Assembly (NCBI RefSeq): GCF_011077955.1
Contig: NZ_JAALBX010000011.1
Span: forward strand, 90,442-154,441
DNA: 64,000 bases
Direction: 5' to 3'
Origin: Citrobacter freundii
Lineage (GTDB): Bacteria; Pseudomonadota; Gammaproteobacteria; Enterobacterales; Enterobacteriaceae
Part shown: piece after piece, positions 31,700 through 45,439 of the stretch
Layout: every line of letters begins with the position of its first letter
Position numbering within the stretch: the stretch's first letter is position 1
Translations under genes and position numbers: made by a program
The notes under the pieces: model-generated
Seen by the model: the letters and a program-made list of their open reading frames with translations, nothing else
Databases searched by the model: none
What the model was told of the DNA's origin: nothing

Positions 31700-32872
31700 T
31701 CAATTCGCGTTGGCCCGCACGATATCGTTGATAAGCGTGTTAACGGGCTCAAGGCTAATCTCACGGGCGTTGCTTTCGTAGACCGGCTCCGAGCGGGGCT
31801 GATTCGCCAACACCTGACCGTCGCGGTTACTGGTATTGACTTCCACTAGCGTCGACAGGCCGATACGCAGCGGATGCTGTTCTAACTGTTTGGCGTCGAT
31901 TTCTATACGCACCGGTAAACGCTGAACCACTTTGATCCAGTTGCCGGTGGCGTTTTGGGCTGGCAGCAAAGAGAACGCGCTCCCGGTACCCATATCCAGG
32001 CCAACGACTTTACCGGTGTATTTAACATCATCACCGTAAACGTCGCTTATCACGGTAGCTGGTTGACCAATACGCATATGCGCCAGTTGGGTTTCTTTGA
32101 AGTTAGCGTCCACCCACAGGTTCGTCGCGGGCACCACGGCCATTAACGGCGTAGTCGGGCTGATTTGCGCGCCCGGTTGCACTGCGCGGCGTGACACATA
32201 GCCGGTCAACGGACTGACGATTTTGGTACGCTCAAGCGCAAGCCAGGCATTGCGCACTTCGGTAGCCGCCTGCTTCACCGCGGGCTGATCTTCGAGTTTA
32301 GAACCCAAAATCATCGCCTGGTTTGCATTGTATTGTTGAACGGCAACATCAAGCTGCGCCTGCGCGCTGGTCACGGCATCACGGGCGTGTTGCAGCTCTT
32401 CACGGCCAATCAAATTGGCGCTGCCCAAAGGAATACGACGGTTTAAGTCGCTTTGCGCCTGGGCCAACGCGGTTTTTTGAAGTTCAATATTGGCCTGGTA
32501 CTGCTTGCTATTAATCATTAACTGATGGGTTTGACGAACGCTGGACGCGAGCTGCGTCTGCGCTTTTTCAAACGCCTGCTGCGCATCTGTGGGATCAAGC
32601 GTTACCAGCACATCGCCTTTTTTGACGAAGTCGGTATTGTCTGCCCACACTTTGGTGACGCTCCCGGAAACCTGGGCCATGATTTGCACCTGATTTCCCG
32701 CCACGTACGCATCATCGGTTTCTTCGTAATGACGCAACACTAAAAACCAATAGATCCCATATGCCACTGCCAGAACAATAAAGAGCAGCGTTAATAAGAT
32801 GAGCACGCTTTTGCGTTTGCCTTTCTTATTCACCGCTTGCTGCGGGGTGGTATTCTCCGCATTTGCGCTCAT
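31700..32872 (-). CDS. emrA: Multidrug efflux membrane-fusion protein EmrA
   Basis: Periplasmic adaptor that bridges EmrB and TolC. One TM helix near residues 25-47, then the first lipoyl half (VSGSVTKVWADNTDFVKKGDVLVTLDP), a long alpha hairpin (about residues 100-200) and the second lipoyl half and barrel (LTGYVSRRAVQPGAQI). The start MSANAENT at 32872 matches E. coli; 390 residues. It is 14 bp before emrB. Confidence 0.96.
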   Translation of the reverse strand: MSANAENTTPQQAVNKKGKRKSVLILLTLLFIVLAVAYGIYWFLVLRHYEETDDAYVAGNQVQIMAQVSGSVTKVWADNTDFVKKGDVLVTLDPTDAQQAFEKAQTQLASSVRQTHQLMINSKQYQANIELQKTALAQAQSDLNRRIPLGSANLIGREELQHARDAVTSAQAQLDVAVQQYNANQAMILGSKLEDQPAVKQAATEVRNAWLALERTKIVSPLTGYVSRRAVQPGAQISPTTPLMAVVPATNLWVDANFKETQLAHMRIGQPATVISDVYGDDVKYTGKVVGLDMGTGSAFSLLPAQNATGNWIKVVQRLPVRIEIDAKQLEQHPLRIGLSTLVEVNTSNRDGQVLANQPRSEPVYESNAREISLEPVNTLINDIVRANAN

Positions 32873-33008
32873 GTTTTTCTCCACGATCTTTTTATTTTCT
32901 CATCGGCTGAGCCGACCTGTTGTCAGAAAAGGCCAGCAGTAAACTGCTGGCCTGTAACTGTAGCTTATCTATATCGATGGGGCGTTTGCGAAACGAGCGA
33001 CTAAAAGA

Positions 33009-33539
33009 TTAACGCGTCGCTTCAAGAATGGTGTCGTCGGCATCCATCTGGTCAAGACGGGTCAGCAGCTTACGGGTAATGTTTTCAAGCTGTTCTTTTT
33101 CTGAGACATCCAGAGATGACCATAAATGCTGCAGGCAGTTATGCTGAGGCGGTAAAACCTGGCGCAAAAACTCCTGACCTTTCTCCGTTAACTGTAGATG
33201 CAGACAACGACGATCGTTATCGCTTTCGCGACGCTCAATCCAGCCACGCTTTTCCAGCTCATCGGCGATACGGGTAGCGTTAGTGCGTGATGACCCGAGC
33301 GCGCAGCTTAATTCGCTTGGCTGAATGCTGTGGTTTTCTTGCGATTCAAGGGTAATCAACGCCATAAACAAGGTTTCGTTAATGCCTTGCGCTTTCAGCA
33401 TCTTATTGCGGTTTTCCAGCAATTTTCCTTGCATATGCATGCACAGGCGAGTCAGCAATATTTCCTGATACGGGAAATCTTCGTAGCGACTGGCGCGGAA
33501 TTTAAGCATTTGTTCAATGGGCGTAAACGAACTATCCAT
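33009..33539 (-). CDS. emrR: MarR-family repressor EmrR (MprA)
   Basis: Represses emrRAB and is released by drugs such as CCCP and nalidixate. The winged-helix is [48 protein letters not shown]. Start at [12 protein letters not shown] (33539), 176 residues as in E. coli; a longer reading has no support. First gene of the operon, with 136 bp before emrA. Confidence 0.96.
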   Translation of the reverse strand: MDSSFTPIEQMLKFRASRYEDFPYQEILLTRLCMHMQGKLLENRNKMLKAQGINETLFMALITLESQENHSIQPSELSCALGSSRTNATRIADELEKRGWIERRESDNDRRCLHLQLTEKGQEFLRQVLPPQHNCLQHLWSSLDVSEKEQLENITRKLLTRLDQMDADDTILEATR

Positions 33540-33628
33540 AAGATATGACCTCATTAATTGCAGTCGATATAGTAACGACGGTAACAAATAATGTAAATGT
33601 ATTATTTATTTTAACGAATTTACGAACG

Positions 33629-33964
33629 CTATATTACCGTCAACAATTTCCAGGTTATTCCATAACCTAGCGCACTCAGTAGCGTCGGAATGATGATGCT
33701 ACGAGTTTTATAAAAACTGACGCCCAATACGGCGAAGCCGATGAGCGTCGGGAACAAACGGCGGGCGTCATGGACGATTTCCGGCGCGCTTGATACCACC
33801 AGTAAGGCGCAAATGGAGGCGATGCCGATAGTATCGAGCAAAATGCCGGTAATGCCGCGTTTAGCGGGGCGCACGCTCCCGGCGCGTACCCGCAATGGCA
33901 GATAGCGGAACAGATAGTTAACCAGACCGACCAGCAGGCCAAGCAACAGGACATCAGTGCGCAT
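33629..33964 (-). CDS. ygaH: YgaH, small subunit of the AzlCD-type exporter
   Basis: Four-helix AzlD-family membrane protein of 111 residues that with YgaZ forms an L-valine (branched-chain amino acid) exporter in E. coli. The [30 protein letters not shown] core is conserved. Start at 33964 (MRTDVLLL), inside the last codons of ygaZ. Confidence 0.93.
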   Translation of the reverse strand: MRTDVLLLGLLVGLVNYLFRYLPLRVRAGSVRPAKRGITGILLDTIGIASICALLVVSSAPEIVHDARRLFPTLIGFAVLGVSFYKTRSIIIPTLLSALGYGITWKLLTVI

Positions 33965-34697
33965 GGCTACCTCTTCTGACCTGTTCAATTACCGCCGTCA
34001 GGCATCCGCAGACAATACCCGCCAGAATGGCAACCGGAATGGAAAAGAGCATCACCCCGAGCAGTGCGCCGGTCAGTGATGCCACGACGCTTAGCGACTG
34101 GGCGCGCTGGAAGGATACCAGCAGAAAACTCATAAACAAGGCGGGGAGCATAAAGCCCATCGCCGCTTCAATGGCCGGATAGCCCTCAAGTAAGCCATTA
34201 CCGGAATAAGCGCCTATCAGCGTTCCCGTCACCCACGAAAGCCACGAGCAGAACGCGATTCCTATCATCCAGTTTTCCGTCCAGCGACGATTATCACGCA
34301 CCAGTTTCGCGGTAGCCGCGGCGAAGACCTCATCGGTCAACCCAAACGCCCAGAGCGCGGTTTTCGGTTTCTTCAGATGGCTCGTAATACGGCTACGCAG
34401 GGAAGGGCCATACAGCACGTGGCGAACGTCCATTGCCATTACGGTCAGCGCTGCGACCCACAGCGAGCTGCCTGCGGCAAGCATCGTGGTAATGACGAAC
34501 TGGCTGGCGCCAGCGTAAATAATGCAGGAAAAAAACAGGCTTTCGAGGGGAGTAAAACCCAGACGGGTGGCATTCATGCCAAAGGCGAATGCCACCGGCA
34601 GATAACTGATGACGATAGGCAGACTATCTTTCACACCCTCCCAGCCCGTAGCCTGAGTGGTAGGGTGTGGATCGGTAACGGCGGCAGGGCTTTCCAT
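33954..34697 (-). CDS. ygaZ: YgaZ, large subunit of the AzlCD-type exporter
   Basis: AzlC-family protein of 247 residues with about eight hydrophobic segments; the signature is [34 protein letters not shown]. In E. coli YgaZH exports L-valine. It overlaps ygaH by 11 bp, so the two subunits are made together. Confidence 0.93.
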   Translation of the reverse strand: MESPAAVTDPHPTTQATGWEGVKDSLPIVISYLPVAFAFGMNATRLGFTPLESLFFSCIIYAGASQFVITTMLAAGSSLWVAALTVMAMDVRHVLYGPSLRSRITSHLKKPKTALWAFGLTDEVFAAATAKLVRDNRRWTENWMIGIAFCSWLSWVTGTLIGAYSGNGLLEGYPAIEAAMGFMLPALFMSFLLVSFQRAQSLSVVASLTGALLGVMLFSIPVAILAGIVCGCLTAVIEQVRRGSHAH

Positions 34698-34817
34698 AGG
34701 GTCGTTAATTAGTTGTCTGAGTTAAAATCATCAAGGTGAATATATCTTGATAACCATAACAGAGACTTAACGACCTTTACACCCTTAAGTACAACGGGCG
34801 AGTTAACCCTTCCGCTT

Positions 34818-36002
34818 TTATCCCTGACCGTTATGACGGTGATACCCTTTCCACCACACCAGGATATTGAGTAATGCCACCGTCGCGCCTGCTATGCACA
34901 CGCCATTCCAGCCCGCATGTTGGTAGGCCGAGGCAGACATTAATGAGCCTGCGGCGCCGCCGATAAAATAGCTGGTCATGTAACCGGCCGTCAGGCGATT
35001 ACGGGCGTCCGGGTAAAGGCGGTAAATCACGCTCTGGTTGGTGATATGCACGCCTTGCACCGTCAGGTCCAGCACCACAATTCCAAGGATCAGCGCCAGT
35101 ACCGAGACCTGACCAAGCGCAATTGCAATCCATGACAGCAATAGCAACGCCAGCCCGACAGTGGTGGTGAGATGTGACTTACCTTTATCCGCAAGCCCCC
35201 CAGCCGGACGCGCGCCTAACGCGCCCGCCGCGCCCGCGAGGCCAAACAAGCCAATCGTTCCTTCCGAGAAATTAAACGGCGGCGCGGCGAGCAAAAACGC
35301 CATAGACGTCCACAGAATACTGAAGTTGGCAAAGGTCAGGCAGCCAAGGGCGGCACGGGTGCGCAGCAGTTTATCGTGAATAAAGAGCGTGAATACGGAG
35401 CGCAATAACTGCGGATAATTCAGATGAGTCTGAGGCCTGGCGACCGGAAGGCCACGCCACAGAGCAATCGCCATCAGCGCCATTAATACTGACGCTACCC
35501 AATAAACCGTGCGCCAGCCGCCGAGGTTTGCCAGTAATCCCGCGACGGTGCGCGCCAGCAGGATCCCGAGCAGCAAGCCGCTCATAATTGTGCCGACCAC
35601 TTTGCCGCGTTTATCAGGGCTTGCGAGGGTTGCCGCCAGCGGCACCAGAATTTGCGCCACCACCGAGAACAGACCGGTCAATGCGGTACCCAGAATCATC
35701 ATCCACAGCGTATGGCTGGTGGCGGTGATCAGCATTCCGCCTGCCGCCAGTAGCGTCATCGAGACGATAAGCGTACGGCGTTCGAACATATCCCCGAGCG
35801 GCACCAGAAACAGTAAGCCTGCCGCATAGCCGAGTTGGGCCGCCGTCACGATAAAGCCCGCCTGATTGACCGACAGGTTAAACGCGTGGGCGATGGTATC
35901 TAACAGCGGTTGCGCATAGTAGTTGCTGGCTACCGCGAGGCCGGTAGCGAGAGACATAAGCGCAATAAGCGCCGGGCTTAGCCCTTGAGAAGTTTTTGTC
36001 AT
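34818..36002 (-). CDS. ygaY: YgaY-type MFS transporter, intact
   Basis: A 394-residue, 12-TM major facilitator with the MFS loop GDMFERRTLIVSMTLLAAGG after TM2 and related RPAGGLADKGKSHLTT after TM8. Its location between ygaZ and proX matches E. coli ygaY, which is a disrupted pseudogene in K-12 but is a complete frame here. The substrate is unknown; relatives are annotated as drug or sugar effluxers. Confidence 0.85.
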   Translation of the reverse strand: MTKTSQGLSPALIALMSLATGLAVASNYYAQPLLDTIAHAFNLSVNQAGFIVTAAQLGYAAGLLFLVPLGDMFERRTLIVSMTLLAAGGMLITATSHTLWMMILGTALTGLFSVVAQILVPLAATLASPDKRGKVVGTIMSGLLLGILLARTVAGLLANLGGWRTVYWVASVLMALMAIALWRGLPVARPQTHLNYPQLLRSVFTLFIHDKLLRTRAALGCLTFANFSILWTSMAFLLAAPPFNFSEGTIGLFGLAGAAGALGARPAGGLADKGKSHLTTTVGLALLLLSWIAIALGQVSVLALILGIVVLDLTVQGVHITNQSVIYRLYPDARNRLTAGYMTSYFIGGAAGSLMSASAYQHAGWNGVCIAGATVALLNILVWWKGYHRHNGQG

Positions 36003-36418
36003 TATGATGAATCACAGCGTCGTCATTCTTGCCAGGCGGGCATAATAGCGCATCATCTGTAAATGTTATTGAAGTGTTGATTGTCGGAATGTGCGGTAGG
36101 GATAGGTAGCCTTAGGGAGCTTATATGAGAACAATTGGAATGTTCCGTTCGCTAAGCGTTGGCGAAGTTATGCAGCATGGTTATCGGCGAACGGGCAAAG
36201 GGGATTTTCGCATCCCCTTTGCAATCCCCACTCCCGGCCAGCAAAATCGGCGGCTCTATCTTCTCGCTTCAGGTCGGGTGAGATAGGGCATCCTGCCTTA
36301 CTCGCCCTCAGCCAGCCTCCATGCTGACTGACCTGGCTCGTCGATTGCGCCCCGGCGATTTTGATGCCGGACCAAAACCCACTGGCTTTGGCTTCAGTAA
36401 GGACAATTATTTTGAAAG
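36003..36418. other. 415-bp gap between proX and ygaY with a strong hairpin
   Basis: The only clear structure is a perfect 11-bp stem with a 6-base loop at 36195-36222 (GCAAAGGGGAT / ATCCCCTTTGC). No T-run follows on either strand within a few bases. It lies downstream of proX, so it may protect or end that mRNA. No gene is supported. Confidence 0.6.
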
Positions 36419-37414
36419 TTACTTCTGTGCTTTTAAGGCTTCGTTGATCCAGCCGTCGAACTGCTGCTGGTGGGCTTTGATCCAGCCATCAACATGGCCC
36501 TGGATATCGGCTTCCGACGCTTTGCCTTCATGCATCATTGAGTTTTGTGCGTTGATGTCGGCAATCGGTAGTTTCATTAAGGAGAACAGTTTTGCCGCCG
36601 CCGGGTTTTTCTCAGCCCAGGTTTTGTTCGCAACAATATGCATGGAGTTCACCGGAAAACCATAGTTCGCGCCATTCGGCAGTTTGGTATCGATGTCTTT
36701 TTGCTCGCCAGGCAGTGAAGAGAACGGCACCTGCAGCCATACCACGTCTTTACCCGGTTTCAGTACATCGCTCACCCAGTACGGCGTCCAGGTATAGTAA
36801 AGCACCGGTTTGCCTTCTTTATAACGGGCAATGGTGTCAGCCATCATCGCCGCGTAATTGCCGTGGTTAACAGTAACGGTATTTTCAAGATCATAGGCTT
36901 TGTTCTGATGATTAATCACCGCCTCGCAGCCCCAGCCCGGCGAACATCCCATCATGTCGGCTTTGCCGTCGCCGTTGCCGTCAAACAGCTTGGCGATTTT
37001 CGGATCTTTAAGCTGGTCGATACGGGTGATTTTGTACTGCTCTGCCGTTTTTTTGTCGATCAGATAACCCTGTGCCGCGCCAGTGACAAATGCCCCTTCG
37101 CGGTAGAATTTCTTATCGCCGCCTGCCGCAGAGTACATATCGTCATGCAGCGGTTGCCAGTTGACGGCGGTGAACGTCGCGTCGCCGGAAGCAATAGAGG
37201 TATAGCCGACGTTATAGTCAACTTCGCTGGTTTTATTGACGGTATAACCCAGCTTCTCCAGGGCGCGGCTGACCAGCAGCGTCTGGAACGACTCTTCAGA
37301 GATAGTGCTTTGAACCGGCTGTACGGTAATGCCTTTGCCCGGCAGGTCGCCGGCAAAAACCGGGATGGAAACAAGGGTGGCAATGGCAGTGGCTACAATC
37401 AGGCTATGTCGCAT
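36419..37414 (-). CDS. proX: Glycine betaine-binding protein ProX
   Basis: Periplasmic binding protein of the osmotically induced ProU ABC transporter. A 21-residue signal peptide ends at PVFAGD. Tryptophans that form the betaine cage are visible in [20 protein letters not shown] and [10 protein letters not shown]. 331 residues. It is the third gene of proVWX, 70 bp after proW. Confidence 0.96.
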   Translation of the reverse strand: MRHSLIVATAIATLVSIPVFAGDLPGKGITVQPVQSTISEESFQTLLVSRALEKLGYTVNKTSEVDYNVGYTSIASGDATFTAVNWQPLHDDMYSAAGGDKKFYREGAFVTGAAQGYLIDKKTAEQYKITRIDQLKDPKIAKLFDGNGDGKADMMGCSPGWGCEAVINHQNKAYDLENTVTVNHGNYAAMMADTIARYKEGKPVLYYTWTPYWVSDVLKPGKDVVWLQVPFSSLPGEQKDIDTKLPNGANYGFPVNSMHIVANKTWAEKNPAAAKLFSLMKLPIADINAQNSMMHEGKASEADIQGHVDGWIKAHQQQFDGWINEALKAQK

Positions 37415-37484
37415 TGTTATTCCTTTTTTGAATGAATAAGAGGAGTGGGGCGGCGATGGCGCGCCGCCCGTATGTGCTTGCGGT

Positions 37485-38552
37485 TTATTTGGAGAAAGGA
37501 CGCATCAGCAGGCCAATCGGCCCGGTGGCATACCAGCGGCGGTTACCGCGCGAGCGGGCGTCGCGTCCCATCGCCTGAGTCAGACGGTCAAGAATGATGG
37601 CAAGGATGACAATCCCGACGCCGCCCACAGTGGCAAGCCCCATATCGAGGCGACCAATGCCGCGCAGTACCATCTGGCCGAGGCCGCCCACGGCGATCAT
37701 CGAGGCGATCACCACCATAGAGAGCGCCAGCATCAGCGTTTGGTTTACGCCCGCCATGATGGTAGGCATGGCCAGCGGAAGCTGAACTTTAAACAGCAAC
37801 TGACGTGGGCTTGCGCCAAACGAGCGCGACGCCTCAATCAGATCGGCGGGCACCTGATTAATGCCCAGAATGGTCAGACGAACGACCGGCGGCAGCGCAA
37901 AGATAATCGTCACCACCACGCCTGGCACATTGCCGATACCAAACAACATCACAATGGGCACCAGATAGACGAACGCGGGCGTGGTTTGCATCGCATCCAG
38001 CAGCGGGCGGATCACTTTGGCCGCGCCCGGACTGCGCGCCAGCCAGATCCCCATCGGCAGACCGATGACAATACAGAACAGCAGTGCGGTTAACACCAGC
38101 GCCAGGGTTATCATCGCCTGCGACCAGGCGCCAATCGCACCGATGGCGATAAGCGAGATAAGCGTAGCGACGCCCATGCCGACGCTGGAAATCTGCCAGG
38201 CGATCAGCGCGAACAGAATTATCGCGACCGGCGCGGGCATGCCTAACAGCAGTTGCTGGAAAGCATTGAGAATATAGTCCACCGGCACGCGTATGCCCTG
38301 AAATACCGGGCGAAAATGCATAACGACCCAGTCAATTCCCTGCGTCACCCAACTGTCGAGGGGGATAAGCGTTTTGTGGAACGGATCGAGAATGTTGAAG
38401 TGCTCAGGCGCCGGAGCCGGTGCGCTGTTCAGCCAGTCTGCGGCTGGCGCGTCCTGCGGCGTTGCGGCGGGCGTGCCCCACGCATCGGCGGCGTTGCTGG
38501 TGCTGTCGGCAGCCTGGCTGCCGGTATCCCACGGATTGGTTTCATTACTCAT
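37485..38552 (-). CDS. proW: Glycine betaine/proline ABC transporter permease ProW
   Basis: Inner-membrane permease with a polar N-terminal tail of about 95 residues that ProW uniquely carries, followed by about seven TM helices. The ABC-interaction EAA loop is [29 protein letters not shown]. The start at 38552 ([11 protein letters not shown]) overlaps proV by 8 bp. 355 residues. Confidence 0.95.
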   Translation of the reverse strand: MSNETNPWDTGSQAADSTSNAADAWGTPAATPQDAPAADWLNSAPAPAPEHFNILDPFHKTLIPLDSWVTQGIDWVVMHFRPVFQGIRVPVDYILNAFQQLLLGMPAPVAIILFALIAWQISSVGMGVATLISLIAIGAIGAWSQAMITLALVLTALLFCIVIGLPMGIWLARSPGAAKVIRPLLDAMQTTPAFVYLVPIVMLFGIGNVPGVVVTIIFALPPVVRLTILGINQVPADLIEASRSFGASPRQLLFKVQLPLAMPTIMAGVNQTLMLALSMVVIASMIAVGGLGQMVLRGIGRLDMGLATVGGVGIVILAIILDRLTQAMGRDARSRGNRRWYATGPIGLLMRPFSK

Positions 38553-39747
38553 TGGTTGCCCCTTCACGATCTAATGCCTGCAACAGCACCCCTTTCGAGA
38601 TGATGCCCACATACTGCCCTTCGTCACCGACTACCGGCACCGCGCAGGGCGCCTGGCCGACAACAGACAGCAGTTCGCTGAGCGGCGTTTGGGCGTCAAC
38701 GGCGGCGGGGGAGTCCAGCAGCGCGTCGTCCAGACCTGCGCCCACGGCAAGCGCCGCTTTCAGGGAATCGATTGAGACAATGCCAACAAATTTCTGGCCG
38801 CGTTCCAGCACATAGCCAAACTCGCGATCTTCATCCTGCAATAATTTCAGGGCAGAGCGCGGGCCAAATCCCGGGGTTTTCCGAATAAGCCCATGCGGCG
38901 TTCGGCGAGCGATATCTTTGGCGCTAAAGACCTGACTAATATCCACGCCGCGAAAGAAGGTGCGCACATAGTCATTAGCCGGATTATTGAGGATTTCATC
39001 CGGCGTACCAATTTGCACCACCTCGCCGTTTTGCATAATCGCAATGCGGTCGCCAATTCGCATGGCTTCATCAAGATCGTGAGAAATAAATACAATGGTA
39101 CGCTGATGTTTCGCCTGAAGTTTAACGAGCTCATCCTGCATTTCACTGCGAATTAATGGATCAAGAGCCGAGAAGGCTTCGTCCATTAACAGGATGTCTG
39201 GATTGATAGCCAGCGCGCGGGCTAATCCAACACGCTGACGCATCCCGCCGGATAATTCATCCGGGTACGCATGAGCGTAATTATCAAGCCCAACCTGACG
39301 TAATGCATCCAGCGCTTTTTCCTGGCGCTCTTGCAAGCCTACGCCTGCTAATTCCATACCAAAGGCAGTATTATTTAATACTGTCATATGCGGCATCAGC
39401 GCAAAGGACTGGAAAACCATCGCAATTTTCTTTTTGCGCACCTCAGAGAGCCTGGTGTCTGATATTTTAGCGATATCTTCGCCGTCTATCAGGACCTGCC
39501 CACGGGTGGGTTCAATCAGGCGATTGAGAAGGCGAACCATGGTCGATTTTCCTGAGCCGGATAATCCCATGATGACGAATATCTCGCCTTCTTCAATGGC
39601 CAGACTGGCGTTGATTACGCCAAGTGAAAGCCCGGTTTTTTCCAGTATTTGTTCTTTCGAAAGGCCTTTATCAATATATTTAAAGGCGCGCTGTGGATTT
39701 TCTCCAAATATTTTGTAGAGATTTTTAATTTCTAATTTAATTGCCAT
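38545..39747 (-). CDS. proV: Glycine betaine/proline ABC transporter ATPase ProV
   Basis: ATP-binding subunit of ProU. Walker [18 protein letters not shown] (about residues 59-75), the ABC signature [16 protein letters not shown], Walker [14 protein letters not shown] and H-loop ISHDLDEAM. Two C-terminal CBS domains (about residues 280-400) sense ionic strength in this family. 400 residues. First gene of the operon. Confidence 0.97.
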   Translation of the reverse strand: MAIKLEIKNLYKIFGENPQRAFKYIDKGLSKEQILEKTGLSLGVINASLAIEEGEIFVIMGLSGSGKSTMVRLLNRLIEPTRGQVLIDGEDIAKISDTRLSEVRKKKIAMVFQSFALMPHMTVLNNTAFGMELAGVGLQERQEKALDALRQVGLDNYAHAYPDELSGGMRQRVGLARALAINPDILLMDEAFSALDPLIRSEMQDELVKLQAKHQRTIVFISHDLDEAMRIGDRIAIMQNGEVVQIGTPDEILNNPANDYVRTFFRGVDISQVFSAKDIARRTPHGLIRKTPGFGPRSALKLLQDEDREFGYVLERGQKFVGIVSIDSLKAALAVGAGLDDALLDSPAAVDAQTPLSELLSVVGQAPCAVPVVGDEGQYVGIISKGVLLQALDREGATNE

Positions 39748-39814
39748 GCAATTTTCGTAACCCTGTTATTTACCGATAACGTTTTCATTCCTGCAGGAAA
39801 TAATGAACGGCATT

Positions 39815-39842
39815 ACCCTAACACACTCTCAATCTGAGGCAA
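39815..39842 (-). promoter_or_regulatory. Osmoregulated sigma-70 promoter of proVWX
   Basis: On the minus strand: -35 TTGCCT (39842-39837), 16-bp spacer, -10 TAGGGT (39820-39815), 68 bp before proV. These hexamers equal those of the proU P2 promoter of E. coli and Salmonella. The AT-rich flanks fit H-NS silencing, which in E. coli extends into proV. Confidence 0.85.
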
Positions 39843-40056
39843 CCCTTGTGAAGTCGCGTGGAATGCCAATAACAGCAAGCAACGGGTGTGAATTTCCCAT
39901 GATATAAGGGCTGAGCGGCAATTGAAAAAAATGAATATTTTTGATTCGCTGGGACAATATAGCCATGAAAACGACAATTATGACCCACTCAGGAGAGAAT
40001 TGGGTTGCGGGTGATATTCCCGATACAAGCAAGGTCTGCAACGTAATTGAAAAACG

Positions 40057-40095
40057 AAAAGGCCCGCAAAAAAGATAATTATTTCCGGGCCTTTT
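40057..40095. terminator. nrdF terminator
   Basis: Ten-base arms AAAAGGCCCG and CGGGCCTTTT pair across a 19-base A/T-rich loop, 29 bp past the nrdF stop on the minus strand. It may also insulate proU from nrd transcription. Confidence 0.85.
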
Positions 40096-40123
40096 CATTA
40101 TGTTAATTTAAGTTAAGTGCTCA

Positions 40124-43232
<3,109 letters not shown>

Positions 43233-43611
43233 AATTCGTTCACTCCCTTTCGCACGTTCTCAAGATCGCGCAGCGTACCCATTAATTCGAAGCGGTAGAG
43301 GTAGGGCACCTGGCATTTTTTAGCGATGACATCGCCCGCCCGGCAAAACGCTTCGCCAAAGTTGCGATTCCCCGCTGCAATCACCCCGCGCAGTAACCCG
43401 CGGTTATGTTCATTGTTCAGAAACTGGATAACCTGGCGCGGCACCGCACCTTTGGTTTCACCGCCGCCGTAGCTTGGCACCACCAGGATGTAGGGCTGGT
43501 CTACGCTCAACGCCGCATTGTCATCAATGGCGATACGCAGCGCCGGTAATCCCAGCCGCTGAATAAAGCGATGGGTATTTTCAGAGCGGCTTGAAAAGTA
43601 GACCAGTTGGC

Positions 43612-43857
43612 TCATCCATTCACCGCCCGTTGCGCTGGCCCGAGGCGGTTAATCATGTCCGGGCGAAAGCCAGACCAGCTTAAGCTATCGGTTATCACCA
43701 CCGGCAATTGACGAAATCCTTGCGCCCGCAACGCCTCAACGGCTTGCGGGTCGTTATCAAGATTGATCAGTTCAAACGTATATCCGCGGCTTTCCATCGC
43801 GCGTTTGGTGGCATGGCACTGAACACAGTCGTTACGAGTGTAAATAGTTATGCGCAT
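43612..43857 (-). CDS. nrdH: Glutaredoxin-like NrdH
   Basis: Thioredoxin-reducible electron donor for NrdEF. The redox motif is CVQC (about residues 11-14) and the C-terminal signature [12 protein letters not shown] binds thioredoxin reductase. Start at 43857 ([11 protein letters not shown]), 81 residues. First gene of nrdHIEF. Confidence 0.95.
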   Translation of the reverse strand: MRITIYTRNDCVQCHATKRAMESRGYTFELINLDNDPQAVEALRAQGFRQLPVVITDSLSWSGFRPDMINRLGPAQRAVNG

Positions 43858-43931
43858 GATTCGTATTTCCATCTAAGGTAACACAACCGGTATTGCGGCG
43901 GTGGCGTCATAGGTGTGGGTTGATGGATTTA

Positions 43932-43978
43932 ATACTAGATGTAGATTATTTTTGTTTCAACCACACAATATATAGATA
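43932..43978. promoter_or_regulatory. Tandem NrdR-type boxes upstream of nrdHIEF
   Basis: ACACAATATATAGATA (43963-43978) fits the NrdR box ACACWATATATWGTGT at 13 of 16 positions. A weaker partner, ATACTAGATGTAGATT (43932-43947), fits at 11. They start 31 bp apart, about three helical turns, the spacing expected for NrdR. They lie 75-121 bp before nrdH. Confidence 0.65.
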
Positions 43979-44127
43979 TTTAAGTAGGGTCAGATTTTCG
44001 TTTACCCCGCGGGGAGGCGTAAGGCGTTGCGCCATGGTGGCAATAAGAAAGAAGTAGGGGCTTTGGAGGAGAAAGTGAAAGCAAAAAAAAGCCCCGGCCG
44101 GGGCCAGGGCGTTAGGGTGAAGCGGGA

Positions 44128-44457
44128 TTACTTACGGCCGCAGTTAAGCAGGGCGCCGATAAAAATACCGGCCGCTGCCGCGACACCAAGGCTGGACCAT
44201 GGATTGCGACGAACGTATTTGTCAGCGCATCCCATTGCATCACACGCCGCCTGGCTCACGCCATGACGGCCATGCATACGGGCGCGGGTTTCGCGCAACA
44301 GGGATTTCGCTTTACGGCGTGCTGCGTCCGCTTCATCTTTCGCATCACTTCCCCAGGATTTCAGCAATTCCTCAAGCGAATCGGCCAGACGAGTCACATC
44401 GTCATTAATATCCTGTACGCCATCATCGACTTGCTTGCGATTAATATTATTAAACAT
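44128..44457 (-). CDS. ygaM: YgaM, DUF883 ribosome/membrane-associated protein
   Basis: ElaB/YqjD/YgaM-family protein of 109 residues: an amphipathic helical N-terminus, a KAKSLLRETRARMHGRHG basic stretch and a C-terminal TM segment with GxxxG motifs (SSLGVAAAAGIFIGALL). Relatives are sigma-S-dependent and anchor ribosomes at the membrane. The start at 44457 (MFNNINRKQ) has AGGGAG seven bases upstream; the earlier ATG at 44463 is too close to it. Confidence 0.88.
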   Translation of the reverse strand: MFNNINRKQVDDGVQDINDDVTRLADSLEELLKSWGSDAKDEADAARRKAKSLLRETRARMHGRHGVSQAACDAMGCADKYVRRNPWSSLGVAAAAGIFIGALLNCGRK

Positions 44458-44621
44458 TGTCATTCTCCCTAATGGGTTAGCTGTGTTAACAGTGTAGACC
44501 ACAATTTTTGCCGTTGAGCCTCGTCACGCCCTAAGAGACGGTTTATGGACTTTTCCGAAAGCGTTGCTAATGCTCCTTACTGTAAGGTTGGCAACGCTGT
44601 GAAAAGATGAGAGGAAAAAAA

Positions 44622-44966
44622 ATGTATTTACGACCCGATGAGGTAGCGCGCGTACTGGAAAAAGTGGGCTTTACCATGCAGGAAGTGACCCCAAAAACGT
44701 ATGGCTATCGCCGCGGTGACGCTTTTGTCTATGTTAATCGTGAAGCGCGAATGGGGCGTACGGCATTAATCATTCATCCGACGCTCAAAGAGCGTAGCCA
44801 GCCCCTGGCTGATCCAGCCTCAGAAATAAAGATGTGCGATCATTATCAGCAGTTTCCGCTGTATCTGGGTGGGGAAGCGGAACAGCACTATGGCATTCCG
44901 CATGGTTTCAGTTCCCGTATGGCGCTTGAGCGCTACCTGTGCGAGCTTTTCGGCGAGCCGCAGTAA
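44622..44966 (+). CDS. ygaC: YgaC, DUF2002 protein
   Basis: 114-residue protein of unknown function, conserved in enterics; [19 protein letters not shown] and [23 protein letters not shown] match E. coli YgaC, a Fur-regulated gene there. The ATG at 44622 follows AGAGGAAAAAAA; an upstream ATG at 44607 overlaps the ribosome binding site. It diverges from ygaM. Confidence 0.88.
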   Translation: MYLRPDEVARVLEKVGFTMQEVTPKTYGYRRGDAFVYVNREARMGRTALIIHPTLKERSQPLADPASEIKMCDHYQQFPLYLGGEAEQHYGIPHGFSSRMALERYLCELFGEPQ

Positions 44967-44986
44967 CGCTTTCTTCAGTGCCGCTG

Positions 44987-45439
44987 TTATAACTGAACGC
45001 GCGGCTGCGCTTGCGCCACGCGGAACAGGCGGCGGCAATAATCGAGAAAATACCCGTAAGCCGCTCCCATCAGCATTGAAATCAGCGCGTTTGAACTGAC
45101 TGCTGCCACCATTTGATGCCAGCCCGCACCCACAAACAGCAGGATGGCGGCATACACCGGCGACTGGAAGGTGACATACGCGAGAACATCCGCGAGATTT
45201 TTCGCCCAACTGCCAGTGCTCACCCGTTTTGCGCGACGGATAAAGAAATCACGGTAAATTCCATAAGGCCAGGCAATGAGTATGTTGACCGGGATAGAGA
45301 CCAGACGGGAAGAGAGTGATTGTTCGAATGTCATGCCTGAGATGAATATTTCAATAACCATCCCAACTGCAAAACAATACACCACCATGGCGAAGGTGTC
45401 CGCCGCCGCATGACGCAGGCGCGAGTGGGGCGAGAACAT
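44987..45439 (-). CDS. alaE: L-alanine exporter AlaE
   Basis: 150-residue, four-TM inner-membrane protein that exports L-alanine (formerly ygaW). [31 protein letters not shown] and the third and fourth helices with GxxxG motifs ([19 protein letters not shown]) match E. coli. It converges with ygaC, with 20 bp between stops. Confidence 0.93.
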   Translation of the reverse strand: MFSPHSRLRHAAADTFAMVVYCFAVGMVIEIFISGMTFEQSLSSRLVSIPVNILIAWPYGIYRDFFIRRAKRVSTGSWAKNLADVLAYVTFQSPVYAAILLFVGAGWHQMVAAVSSNALISMLMGAAYGYFLDYCRRLFRVAQAQPRVQL

